From Deltaproteobacteria bacterium (GTDB lineage Bacteria; Desulfobacterota; Syntrophobacteria; Syntrophobacterales; Thermodesulforhabdaceae): DNA of 46,376 nucleotides. The notes beneath the pieces were generated by a model. That model was not told the DNA's origin and searched no databases. It saw only the letters and a program-made list of their open reading frames with translations. Positions 8,546-16,782 of the stretch are shown here, in pieces. Where the stretch lies: contig JAFDGW010000020.1 of the NCBI GenBank assembly GCA_019309115.1, positions 1 to 46,376 of the forward strand, written 5' to 3'. The position numbers were made by a program, and so were the translations under genes. Each line of letters starts with the position of its first letter. Position 1 is the first letter of the stretch.

Positions 8546-8581
8546 TTATCAAAAATGGTTGGGCTGCTACACCGGGGTCAC

Positions 8582-9301
8582 CTAATGTCCTACCATCCTC
8601 CCGGCCTTAATTAGAAAATATTCGGCTACAACAATCATGATAAGAGCAAAAAACCGTTGGATCTTCAAAAGCCATTGACCTGATTTCGGCAGTTTTGCGA
8701 GTACTCCACCGAACAGGCCGGCGAGAATGACAAGAAATGAGAGGCCGTACGAGAAGGCAAGAAAAAACAATGTGGCTCGCATGATATTTTTGCCACTTGC
8801 AGCCAAAGCCAACAATGCCCCAAGAACGGGCGTAGTGCAGGGACCAATAATCAGGGCAGAGGTTGCCCCCATGGTGAAAGCTCCCAGTATGTTGCTCGCT
8901 TTGACAGAACTCTTTGATGTGAGTGAAGTCATGAAAGAAGGAATCGGAAGTTGAATTACGTCAAGCATGACGAGAGCTGCAAGCAAACATACATTGCCAA
9001 CAGCAATGTAGAGGACATAATTCCCTGCCCAGGAACCAAAAATAATGCCCGTTGTTGCGGCCATTACTCCAAGGGCTGTGTAAACCGTAGCAAGCCCCGT
9101 GGCATAAGCAAATGAAACTAAGATCGATGAGCCTTTGCTGCCGGAAATATGGTGGCCCAAAAATGCAACGGTCAAAGGGATAACCGGGTATGTGCAAGGG
9201 GTAAAACTAGCAAGCACCCCAGCCCAAAAAGATAGAAGCAGGGCAATGAGCGGATTTTCTGCTACAAGCTTTTCAAAATGCATGGCCCAGTAAGGGATCA
9301 T
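8582..9301 (-). CDS. CcdA/DsbD-beta-type transmembrane thiol electron carrier
   Basis: 239 aa from an ATG at 9301, which has an AAGGGAG site 11 nt upstream; an ATG at 9331 would overlap the upstream gene and lacks a ribosome site. Six or so membrane helices are visible. The two reactive cysteines sit in the expected internal repeat positions: FTPCTYPVIPLT near residue 35 and IGPCTTPVLG near 155. CcdA passes electrons from cytoplasmic thioredoxin to exported thioredoxin-like partners. The adjoining TlpA-like protein is the obvious partner. Confidence 0.88.
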   Translation of the reverse strand: MIPYWAMHFEKLVAENPLIALLLSFWAGVLASFTPCTYPVIPLTVAFLGHHISGSKGSSILVSFAYATGLATVYTALGVMAATTGIIFGSWAGNYVLYIAVGNVCLLAALVMLDVIQLPIPSFMTSLTSKSSVKASNILGAFTMGATSALIIGPCTTPVLGALLALAASGKNIMRATLFFLAFSYGLSFLVILAGLFGGVLAKLPKSGQWLLKIQRFFALIMIVVAEYFLIKAGRMVGH

Positions 9302-9317
9302 TCTGGTATTTGCTCCC

Positions 9318-10487
9318 TTAAAGTTCGTCATGTGAGAGAAGGAGCTCGGTTCCCAGCCTCACCCCTATCTCAAGTGCACGCTCATCAAAATCAAAGAGCG
9401 GTGAGTGAAGAAGCCTTTTGATAGGTTCATCGAGAAAGGCACAACCCAGATAGATGAACACACCGGGCCATTTTTGAGCAAAGTAGGCAAAATCTTCCGA
9501 ACCCATACGCGGCGCTTCTGTCTGAACCTTGTTTCTTCCCAAAACACTGCCGGCGATTTTTTTCACCCTTTTTACCAGCTTTCCGTCGTTTACGACAGGT
9601 GGGTATCCGGGCGTAAAAGACACTTTTATGTCGCACCGAGAATAAGCTGCAATCCCGCTGCATATTTCTTTCATTGTGTCCTGTATGTGTTTACGAACTT
9701 CCTCCCGGAAAGTTCTGATCGTCCCGGCAATCACGGCCTCAGATGGTAACACATTAGGAGCAGAACCGGCATGGACTGAACCAACCGATACAACCGCCGA
9801 ATCCAGGGCATTTATTGACCTGGAAACGATGTGATGTGTTTTTGTTATCACATCGGCTGTGGTCAGTATAACATCCGTTGCAACGTGAGGGTGAGCGCCA
9901 TGCCCTCCCGTTCCGACGACTTTTATCTCAAACATATCAGATGCGGCATTGCTTACGTCCTTTGCAACTCCAACTTTTCCCAGATCAAGCCCTGGATTCA
10001 GGTGAAAGGCATAGATTGCTTCCACGTTCTCATCTTCCAAAGCGCCACTTTCCAACATCCTAGCAGCTCCGGCTCCACCTTCTTCAGCAGGCTGAAAGAT
10101 GAAAAGAATTTTTCCTCTGCCCTTTTCGGTCCACTTTAGCTCAACGAGTTTCCTCACAATCCCAAGAGCGATTGCCATGTGTCCGTCGTGGCCACAAGCG
10201 TGCATTATGCCCTGATGTCTGGATCGGTATGATACATTATTTTGCTCTTCAATGGGCAGGGCGTCCATGTCCGTTCTAAAAGCCCTGACCGGCCCGTCTG
10301 ATCGGGCTTTTAGAAAAGCGACTACCCCGGTTTCAGCCACAGGGTAGATAAAGGGAACGCCCAATTCTGTAAGTATCTCTCTTATCTTCTGGGAAGTCTT
10401 TATCTCCTGATAGCCGAGCTCTGGATATTTATGAAAATGACGTCGTAGCTCTGTCAACCACTTGCCGAACGCAACTTCCTCTGACAT
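9318..10487 (-). CDS. M20-family amidohydrolase (N-acyl-amino acid or hippurate hydrolase type)
   Basis: 389 aa, full length for the family. Metal-binding and catalytic motifs are present: MHACGHDGHMAIALG near residue 100, QPAEEGGAGAARML near 135 and GGHGAHPH near 195 in the dimerisation domain, with MGSEDFAYFAQK near 340. This pattern is that of the IAA-amino acid/N-acyl-amino acid hydrolase subgroup. It releases amino acids from N-acyl conjugates in the cytoplasm, but the real substrate cannot be read from sequence. It is the first gene of the run M20-ccdA-tlpA-glgC and follows a clear terminator. Confidence 0.9.
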   Translation of the reverse strand: MSEEVAFGKWLTELRRHFHKYPELGYQEIKTSQKIREILTELGVPFIYPVAETGVVAFLKARSDGPVRAFRTDMDALPIEEQNNVSYRSRHQGIMHACGHDGHMAIALGIVRKLVELKWTEKGRGKILFIFQPAEEGGAGAARMLESGALEDENVEAIYAFHLNPGLDLGKVGVAKDVSNAASDMFEIKVVGTGGHGAHPHVATDVILTTADVITKTHHIVSRSINALDSAVVSVGSVHAGSAPNVLPSEAVIAGTIRTFREEVRKHIQDTMKEICSGIAAYSRCDIKVSFTPGYPPVVNDGKLVKRVKKIAGSVLGRNKVQTEAPRMGSEDFAYFAQKWPGVFIYLGCAFLDEPIKRLLHSPLFDFDERALEIGVRLGTELLLSHDEL

Positions 10488-10506
10488 CTTTATGTTCCTT
10501 TCATAT

Positions 10507-10540
10507 CAAAAAAGGAGCGTCCATAATGTGACGCTCCTGA
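10507..10540 (-). terminator. Rho-independent terminator of the carboxyltransferase gene
   Basis: On the minus strand a 9-bp stem AGGAGCGTC/GACGCTCCT with a short loop is followed directly by a T run. It lies 30 nt past the carboxyltransferase stop and just upstream of the M20 gene, so it separates the two units. Confidence 0.85.
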
Positions 10541-10569
10541 AATTAATCACAAACTCAACTGAATAACAA

Positions 10570-12123
10570 CTACACAGGAATATTTCCGTGTTTTTTCGGC
10601 GGCAGGGCTTGCTTTTTAGTTCTAAGTACTTCAAAGGCTTCAATAATGCGCAATCGGGTTTCACTAGGCACAATTACCCCGTCTATGTAACCACGAGAAG
10701 CGGCAATGTATGGATTATATAAAAGTTTCCTGTATTCTTCGATTTTTTCTTTTCTCTTTGCTTCTGGGTCTGGCGCTTCCTTAATTTCCTTGCGGAATAT
10801 GATGTTCGCAGCACCTTCCGCACCCATAACGGCAATTTCCGCAGTGGGCCATGCAAGCACTATATCCGCTCCGAGGTCACGCGAACACATAGCCAGGTAG
10901 GAACCTCCGTAATCTTTACGAACGATAAGGGTTACCTTTGGTACCGTGGCCTCGGAATAGCACCACAATAACTTTGCGCCGTGTCTTATGATTCCGCCCC
11001 ATTCCTGATCCTTGCCGGGCAGATACCCCGGGACGTCGGCTATGGTCAGAAGTGGGATATTGAAAGCATCGCAAAAGCGAATGAATCGGGTAGCCTTGTC
11101 AGAAGAGTTTATATCAAGACACCCCGCAAGAACCTTTGGTTGATTTGCAATAATTCCCACAGGATGGCCGTCGAGTCTTACAAATCCAACCACTATGTTT
11201 GGTGCGTAATGCTCGTGAATTTCGAAAAATTCGCCATCATCGGCAATTTCCCTGATGATGTCTTTCATATCATAAGCGCCCATAGGGTTGTCGGGGATTA
11301 TAGAATCGAGGGCAGGGCAGGGGCGATCGGGATTATCGGTCGGAGGAACGTAGGGTGGATCTTCGAGGTTGTTATCTGGCAAGTAACTCAGCAGCTTTTT
11401 GATCATGTCTATGGCGTGCTTGTCGTTTTCGCAGGCGAAGTGAGCTACTCCGCTCTTTGCGCAGTGAGCCATTGCACCACCTAGCTCTTCATGGGTGATG
11501 ACCTCTCCCAACACCGATTTGACCACGTCTGGGCCCGTTATGAACATGTAACTGGTGTTTTTGACCATGAAAACAAAATCGGTCATAGCCGGTGAGTAAA
11601 CGGCTCCACCTGCACAAGGGCCCATAATTGCCGAAATCTGAGGTATAACCCCCGACGCAATGGCGTTCCTGTAGAAAATTTGGCCGTACCCTGAAAGGGC
11701 ATCAACTCCCTCCTGGATGCGCGCTCCACCCGAGTCGTTAAACCCAACCAGAGGCTTTCCCGTCTTCAGGGCAAGGTCCATAACTTTGCATATTTTCTTT
11801 GCGTGCATTTCACCAAGGGTTCCAGCACGGGCAGTGAAATCCTGCGAAAAAACAAATACTTCCCGTCCGTTCACCTTACCGTAGCCGGTGATAACACCGT
11901 CGGCCGGTATTTCCATTTTGTCCAATCCAAAGAGGGTACCTCGGTGTTTTACAAACATATCCAGTTCGCGAAATGTACCGGGATCGAAGAAGTGATCAAT
12001 GCGCTCCCGAGCGGTTAATTTTCCCCTTTCGTGCTGTTTTTCTACCGCTTTAGGGCCGCCCATTTGCTTGATCTTTTCTTCGCGCTCTCTCAATTCTCTG
12101 ATTTTCTCAGCAACCGTTGACAT
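10570..12123 (-). CDS. Acyl-CoA carboxyltransferase subunit (propionyl-CoA carboxylase beta / methylmalonyl-CoA decarboxylase alpha type)
   Basis: 517 aa from the ATG at 12123, which has AAGGAGAG nearby; an in-frame extension to 12330 is not coding-like. It has the two crotonase-fold carboxyltransferase halves: GGARIQEGVDALSGYGQIF and MGPCAGGAVYSPAM in the first, then ADVPGYLPGKDQEWGGIIRHGAKL and MGAEGAANIIFRKEI in the second. The family moves a carboxyl group between biotin and propionyl-CoA/methylmalonyl-CoA. In propionate-metabolising anaerobes it serves in the methylmalonyl-CoA pathway. No biotin carrier, biotin carboxylase or membrane subunit gene is adjacent, so the exact complex is open. 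Confidence 0.9.
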   Translation of the reverse strand: MSTVAEKIRELREREEKIKQMGGPKAVEKQHERGKLTARERIDHFFDPGTFRELDMFVKHRGTLFGLDKMEIPADGVITGYGKVNGREVFVFSQDFTARAGTLGEMHAKKICKVMDLALKTGKPLVGFNDSGGARIQEGVDALSGYGQIFYRNAIASGVIPQISAIMGPCAGGAVYSPAMTDFVFMVKNTSYMFITGPDVVKSVLGEVITHEELGGAMAHCAKSGVAHFACENDKHAIDMIKKLLSYLPDNNLEDPPYVPPTDNPDRPCPALDSIIPDNPMGAYDMKDIIREIADDGEFFEIHEHYAPNIVVGFVRLDGHPVGIIANQPKVLAGCLDINSSDKATRFIRFCDAFNIPLLTIADVPGYLPGKDQEWGGIIRHGAKLLWCYSEATVPKVTLIVRKDYGGSYLAMCSRDLGADIVLAWPTAEIAVMGAEGAANIIFRKEIKEAPDPEAKRKEKIEEYRKLLYNPYIAASRGYIDGVIVPSETRLRIIEAFEVLRTKKQALPPKKHGNIPV

Positions 12124-12425
12124 ACCATTCTCTCCTTGCTCTCTATTTTGCATTACGCATTTATAACCACGAGTACTAACACGTTTGTGATCCTGCCAGT
12201 ACCAGATTTTATCATCATCAACCACAACTAAAAATTGTTTGAGCATTCTATAGCTAGCCCGAAATGTGTCAAGCTTGCCACGCAACAGCAAGAAGAAAAA
12301 TGGCTTTCGGCATTGTTTTGTCAAAACCATTGTTGGTGGGCCGTTTTTTCATTATAGGTAAGGAGTCGACATGAATAAATATCAGCGTGAAGTGAAAATA
12401 GACTAAAGCAGTAAGGGGTTTAAAA
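12124..12425. other. Divergent intergenic region between carboxyltransferase and BtuF-like gene
   Basis: 302 nt holding the divergent control sequences. On the minus strand there is a TTGACA-like -35 box near 12327-12332, but no good -10 follows, so I do not call a promoter. On the plus strand a short ORF with a strong ribosome site lies at 12371..12406 (listed separately). No RNA gene or riboswitch was recognised. Confidence 0.4.
12371..12406 (+). CDS. Possible 11-residue leader peptide
   Basis: ATG at 12371 encodes MNKYQREVKID and is preceded by TAAGGAG at ideal spacing (5 nt). It ends 19 nt before the GTG of the BtuF-like gene. The ribosome site is better than that of the downstream gene, so this could be a translated leader. 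Its composition suggests no amino-acid attenuation. It may also be chance. Confidence 0.25.
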   Translation: MNKYQREVKID

Positions 12426-13352
12426 GTGAAGAAGTCTTTGCCGGTTTTGTTTTTGATATGGTTATTATTCTGGTTATTCTGGTACCGAACTGCGTGTTCG
12501 GTTGCAGAAGAAATCAGATTTGTGGACGACACCGGGAAAGTCGTGCAGCTTTCTAAACCTGCTCAGCGCGTTGTTCCCCTCTACGGCGCTTTTCTGGAAA
12601 TGCTTTTTGCCATTGGTGCAGGGCATCACGTTGTGGCTCGTACGAAGGCAGACGCCTATTTTGAACCGGCCCTTAGCTTGCCTTCCGTCGGCACCCACAT
12701 GAAACCCAATGTGGAACTAATAATTTCGCTTCAGCCGGATCTTGTCATTGCGACGGTAGCTCAGGAACGCCGGTGTCCTGAGCTTGCTCGTATAGCCGAT
12801 GCGGGCATACCCGTTGCGGCTTTTGCTCCCAAAAACTTTGAGATGATATTCAACACAATGAAGCGCCTGGGAATAGCAGTGGGTATGCTGGAAGAAGCGG
12901 AAACCACTGTTAACAATCTGCGCAAAAAGCTGAAAAATGTCCGTTCACATGCTGCCCGATTGGGAAGGAAGTACACCGTATTTTACGAAGTCAGAAAATC
13001 GCCTCTTACTGCTGCCGGCAGGGCTTCGATTGTAAATGAAATATTATCCGTTGCGGGTCTCGTAAACATTGTTGATGTCAACAAGAAGCTGGTTCAATAC
13101 AGCGTGGAAGCCCTGTTGGCCAAAGATCCCGATTTCTACATTGTACAGCGTGGTCCAATGAACCCCCATCCGGGATCGCTTGATAAGAGACCTCATTTTA
13201 GATTGCTAAGAGCGGTCAGGGAAGGAAGAATTATCGTGGTGGATGAGTTTCTATTTTCTCGTCCGGGTCCGCGCTGCGTGAAGGCTGCTGAGCTGCTGGT
13301 TAGCGAGATTTACAAGAGACTTCCTGACATGAAAGCAGCTGCTTCAAGGTAA
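12426..13352 (+). CDS. Periplasmic ABC substrate-binding protein, BtuF/FepB-like
   Basis: 308 aa with a GTG start and an AAGGGG site. A signal peptide or anchor covers residues 1-27. The two-lobed helical-backbone substrate-binding fold (periplasmic binding protein class III) is indicated by RFVDDTGKVVQLSKPAQRVV, LQPDLVIATVAQ, LSVAGLVNIV and LLAKDPDFYIVQ. Such proteins bind vitamin B12 or ferric siderophores for an ABC importer. No permease or ATPase is adjacent. Given the corrinoid cluster at 27-37 kb, a corrinoid ligand is possible but unproven. The 3' end overlaps the convergent DUF72 gene by 53 nt. Confidence 0.85.
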   Translation: MKKSLPVLFLIWLLFWLFWYRTACSVAEEIRFVDDTGKVVQLSKPAQRVVPLYGAFLEMLFAIGAGHHVVARTKADAYFEPALSLPSVGTHMKPNVELIISLQPDLVIATVAQERRCPELARIADAGIPVAAFAPKNFEMIFNTMKRLGIAVGMLEEAETTVNNLRKKLKNVRSHAARLGRKYTVFYEVRKSPLTAAGRASIVNEILSVAGLVNIVDVNKKLVQYSVEALLAKDPDFYIVQRGPMNPHPGSLDKRPHFRLLRAVREGRIIVVDEFLFSRPGPRCVKAAELLVSEIYKRLPDMKAAASR

Positions 13353-14061
13353 AGGCATCTTCTAACGCATAGCCTTCAAAATCGTTGTTGAAATAAACAA
13401 AAGTGGGTAAGTTCCAGGCTTTAATCTTCTCTGCCCATTCTTCTAGTCTTTTGTCTCCATATCTGGAAGCATAAAGTTTGTCTGGACCGTGAAAACGAAT
13501 ATACACAAAATTTGCAGTAAGCACTTCGTCGAAGCATGGAAAACGTCCCGAGGAATGGGATATACATAATGCAATGTTACAGGATTTCAGTGTTTCAATA
13601 CAGTCATCAATGAGCCATGATTTGTTGCGCACCTCTAGCACGGGATACCTTAATTTTTTAACGAGATGACCAAAATCTTCCAGTACCTTATGGTCATATT
13701 TCAGACTGGGTGGAAGCTGAAAGAGAACAGGACCGAGCTTTTCTTCAAGAAGCTCCATTCTTTTCAGGAATTCTTCCAGATATTCATGAACACCCCTCAG
13801 CCTTGCTATATGGGTTATCTTTCGCGGTGCTTTTACTGACCACAGAAAGTCGGCGGGTGTTCGAGTCTTCCAGCCTTTGACCGTTTTTTCGGAAGGAAGC
13901 CTATAAAAGGAAGCGTTTAACTCTACAGTGTCAAAGTGTTCGGCGTAAAATTCCAGCCATCTGCGCATGGGCAGATTCTCCGGGTAAAACTTTCCTTTCC
14001 AGTGTCGATAATTCCATCCGGAGGTTCCAATCCTGACTGTTGAATTGCCTACAGCTACCAT
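13300..14061 (-). CDS. DUF72 family protein
   Basis: 253 aa from the ATG at 14061, which has AAAAGG about 6 nt upstream; a start at 14097 would overlap the previous gene. The amino terminus VRIGTSGWNYRHWKGKFYP and the internal motifs FDTVELNASFYRLP, FLWSVKAPRKITH and VYIRFHGPDKLY are diagnostic of DUF72, a TIM-barrel-like family of unknown biochemical role. Length is normal. It lies in a minus-strand run with the hypothetical, SPOR and argS genes. Its 3' end overlaps the BtuF-like gene on the other strand. Confidence 0.9.
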   Translation of the reverse strand: MVAVGNSTVRIGTSGWNYRHWKGKFYPENLPMRRWLEFYAEHFDTVELNASFYRLPSEKTVKGWKTRTPADFLWSVKAPRKITHIARLRGVHEYLEEFLKRMELLEEKLGPVLFQLPPSLKYDHKVLEDFGHLVKKLRYPVLEVRNKSWLIDDCIETLKSCNIALCISHSSGRFPCFDEVLTANFVYIRFHGPDKLYASRYGDKRLEEWAEKIKAWNLPTFVYFNNDFEGYALEDAFTLKQLLSCQEVSCKSR

Positions 14062-14071
14062 CTGCGACCTT

Positions 14072-14461
14072 TTATAACTGACAAAAAGGATTATCACCTA
14101 CCTCGCAGTAAAGCTGAAGCAAAGCAAAGGCTATCATTCTCTTTTGATGTCGGCGACTGCCCCACAAGGGCCAACACCTCATCTCTTTGAGTATTCGCAC
14201 AAGATCGTTGTGAAAGTACTGTGCCCGCTCGAACTCCTGAAAAGACCTGCCGGTTAAAGGGTCTCTCACCGGGTACCAGACGAAGACCCAGCCGTGAACA
14301 TTTTCGTCGTATCCGTTCCATACCGTGTAAGGATCAACATAGTGGGGTACCGTTTCCCAGCAAATTTCCGGAAGGGGTACCGACGGATCGAAAAATACTT
14401 CCAGCAAGGGATCCGGCTGTCTGCCCTTTCTTTCAGTTTCACCATCCTGATTTTGACTCAT
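14072..14461 (-). CDS. Conserved-looking hypothetical protein, Trp/Tyr-rich
   Basis: 129 aa, not recognised. The product is soluble, with no signal peptide or membrane segment. The centre is rich in aromatic residues (EICWETVPHYVDPYTVWNGY, HGWVFVWYPVRDPLTG) and the end is helical (RRHQKRMIAFALLQLYCEVG). It lies 10 nt before DUF72 and 9 nt after the SPOR gene, so it is probably co-transcribed with both. Coding is supported by this tight packing. No function can be assigned. Confidence 0.65.
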   Translation of the reverse strand: MSQNQDGETERKGRQPDPLLEVFFDPSVPLPEICWETVPHYVDPYTVWNGYDENVHGWVFVWYPVRDPLTGRSFQEFERAQYFHNDLVRILKEMRCWPLWGSRRHQKRMIAFALLQLYCEVGDNPFCQL

Positions 14462-14470
14462 CTTTTCCTC

Positions 14471-15109
14471 TTACCTTTGGATCACTATGCCTTCCATTTT
14501 TTCCTTTTTGTTAAATAACTCTACAAACCTAAGCGCATCTTCCCTGGTCTCGAAATTGCCAACCAGGACACGATGCCATGTTACATCTTTTATTTTAACA
14601 GTCTGTTTTGTAACAGGGTATCCTTTTGATTTAAGGATTCTTTCGAGATTGGATGCATTTTTCGGCTCTTTGAAAGACGCCACCAGCACAGTAAATCCAG
14701 CCGTCCCGGTATTTTCCTCATCGGATATTTCTTTGGGTTCCTCTTCAGGCTCAGGCTCAGGCTCAGGTTTAGGTTTTAGTGTTTTACGTGAAGGAGGTGC
14801 AGGTGTAGTGAGGGCTTTGTGGTACGTCAGAGAAAGCTCCATCTTTTCTGCTTCCTCTATGGCCTTAGAATATGAAGGAGGCAAGAGTGGAGCAGCCGGT
14901 TTGTAACCCAGCTTTATAGCCGCTTTTTGAAGAAGGTTTTTTGTTTTTTCCCCGGTGTCAGGAGAAATACCTCTTCCGACCGTAAGCCCAAGACCAAACA
15001 TCCAGAGCATCAACCCGCAGATAACTGCCCCGAGAAGTAAAGCCTGAGGGATGGTGAGCTCAAAGCGAATCCCTTTCTTCTTATTTCCTTTCTGGAACCC
15101 CGTTTTCAC
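14471..15109 (-). CDS. SPOR-domain membrane protein
   Basis: 212 aa. A short basic cytoplasmic tail precedes one membrane helix (residues about 22-46, QALLLGAVICGLMLWMFGLG). A periplasmic linker follows with a Pro-Glu repeat (KPEPEPEPEEEPKE, near 115-130). The C-terminal SPOR domain (about 140-212, GFTVLVASFKEPKNASNLER to VELFNKKEK) binds denuded peptidoglycan at division sites. SPOR genes often sit just downstream of argS in proteobacteria, as here, with a 4-nt overlap. Confidence 0.88.
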   Translation of the reverse strand: MKTGFQKGNKKKGIRFELTIPQALLLGAVICGLMLWMFGLGLTVGRGISPDTGEKTKNLLQKAAIKLGYKPAAPLLPPSYSKAIEEAEKMELSLTYHKALTTPAPPSRKTLKPKPEPEPEPEEEPKEISDEENTGTAGFTVLVASFKEPKNASNLERILKSKGYPVTKQTVKIKDVTWHRVLVGNFETREDALRFVELFNKKEKMEGIVIQR

Positions 15110-16767
15110 ATCTTCTCCGGTGCTGATACTCCCAAAAGGTCCAGCGCATTTTTAATGACTATCTGAAGTGCCCGTGCGAGGTAAAGCCTTGCATGAGTAA
15201 GCAATGGGTTTTCGCCGATTATTCTATGATGGTTGTAGTAAGAATGGAAAGACGATACCAGGTCGTGAAGGTAATAAGATATGCGATGGGGTTCAAGGAA
15301 CTTTGCACTCGATTGCACTACGTACGGAAATTCTCCCAAAAGTTGTATCAAGGTGGTTTCCTGTGGCTGGTCCAGTAGGCCTAATTCAGGAATATTCCTT
15401 TCGTCAAAGTTAATTCCCCGTTCTCTTGCCACTTCGAAAATGCTGCAAAGGCGAGCGTGGGCGTACTGCACATAGTAAACTGGATTCTCGTTACTCTGCT
15501 GTTTTGCCACTTCCAGGTCAAAGTCGAGGTGACTGTCCGATCGGCGGGTCAGGAAGATGTACCTGGCGGCGTCAACACCGACTTCGTCCATAACCTCCCT
15601 AAGTGTTACAAACTTGCCGGCTCTGGTTGACATGGCTATCTGCTCTCCGGCGCGGAGCAGATTTACCAGTTGCACGAGGATTACCTGAAGCTGTTCCGGA
15701 TTGTAACCGAGGGCCTTGACGGCTGCCTTCATTCGAGGCACGTATCCGTGATGATCCGCGCCCCAGATGTCGATTATCGTATCAAAACCACGTTTGAGCT
15801 TGTTCCAATGATAAGCAATGTCCGCAGCGAAGTAAGTCGTTGCACCGTTGCTGCGCACCACAACACGGTCTTTTTCATCTGAGAATGCGGTGCTCTTGAA
15901 CCATGTGGCACCCTCTTTTTCGTAAAGGAAACCCCTTTGTTTCAGGAATTCTATCGTTTCTTTTACTTCACCACTGTCGTGAATAGATTTTTCGCTGAAC
16001 CATCGATCGAAGAAAACTCGAAACTCTGCCAGGTCATTCTTTATATCCTGTAGTATTTTGTTGCCGGCATATTCTGCACAAATGTTGATGGCTTTTTCTT
16101 CTGGTAATTCTTCCAGGCTTCGGCCTTTCTCGTCAAGGAGTTGCCTGGCTAGATCAATCATGTAGGAACCCTTATAGTGATCGTCGGGAAAGTTCACATC
16201 TTTCCCAAGTAGCTCGAGGTATCGGAGATAAAGGCTTCGGCCCAGTATCTCCATCTGTTTTCCGGTATCGTTTATGTAGTATTCTCTTTCAACTTCATAT
16301 CCACAGGCTTGGAGGATACGGGCCAGTGAGTCTCCCACGGCAGCCCCCCGGCCGTGTCCTATATGCAGAGGTCCGGTTGGATTTGCACTTACAAACTCCA
16401 CCTGAATCCTGGTTCCCTTTCCCATATCAGACCTTCCATAATCGAAACCGGCTTCAATTATTTCCGGAAGAGTTTCTGCAAATGCCTGTGGTTTAACAAA
16501 GAAGTTTATAAAACCCGGTCCTGCTATTTCCACCTTTTCAAGAAAATCCGGCTCACTTGTGTTTATATGTGCTGTAATTTCTTCAGCTATGGCTCGAGGA
16601 TTTTTGCGAAGATGTCTTGCCAGCATCATGGCAACATTGGTTGCGTAATGACCGTGTTCTTTTTGAGCGGGGATTTCTATTTCTGGCTCAAGCTGAATTC
16701 CAGGCGGAAGCAGCTCCATTACAGATTTTGTCAACAATTCCGTTAAACGATCGCGAATCAGTGCCAT
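15106..16767 (-). CDS. argS: Arginyl-tRNA synthetase
   Basis: 553 aa, normal length. It charges tRNA-Arg. The N-terminal additional domain (1-105) is followed by the class I catalytic core with the HIGH motif in SANPTGPLHIGHGRGAAVGD. The KMSK-equivalent region reads QIAMSTRAGKFVTLREVMDE, a pattern usual for bacterial ArgS. The DALR anticodon-binding domain closes the protein (YVQYAHARLCSIFEVA, then SYYLHDLVSSFHSYYNHHRI). It is preceded 15 nt upstream by alr and overlaps the SPOR gene, forming one minus-strand operon. Confidence 0.97.
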   Translation of the reverse strand: MALIRDRLTELLTKSVMELLPPGIQLEPEIEIPAQKEHGHYATNVAMMLARHLRKNPRAIAEEITAHINTSEPDFLEKVEIAGPGFINFFVKPQAFAETLPEIIEAGFDYGRSDMGKGTRIQVEFVSANPTGPLHIGHGRGAAVGDSLARILQACGYEVEREYYINDTGKQMEILGRSLYLRYLELLGKDVNFPDDHYKGSYMIDLARQLLDEKGRSLEELPEEKAINICAEYAGNKILQDIKNDLAEFRVFFDRWFSEKSIHDSGEVKETIEFLKQRGFLYEKEGATWFKSTAFSDEKDRVVVRSNGATTYFAADIAYHWNKLKRGFDTIIDIWGADHHGYVPRMKAAVKALGYNPEQLQVILVQLVNLLRAGEQIAMSTRAGKFVTLREVMDEVGVDAARYIFLTRRSDSHLDFDLEVAKQQSNENPVYYVQYAHARLCSIFEVARERGINFDERNIPELGLLDQPQETTLIQLLGEFPYVVQSSAKFLEPHRISYYLHDLVSSFHSYYNHHRIIGENPLLTHARLYLARALQIVIKNALDLLGVSAPEKM

Positions 16768-16782
16768 CTAAATTCCTCCTTT

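Noticed and set aside
12124-12330. Amino-terminal extension of the carboxyltransferase
   Set aside because: The family starts at the ATG at 12123, which has a strong ribosome site; the extension is not coding-like.
14740-14780. GGCTCA-type microsatellite as a regulatory repeat
   Set aside because: It is the codon repeat of the Pro-Glu linker in the SPOR protein, common in such linkers.
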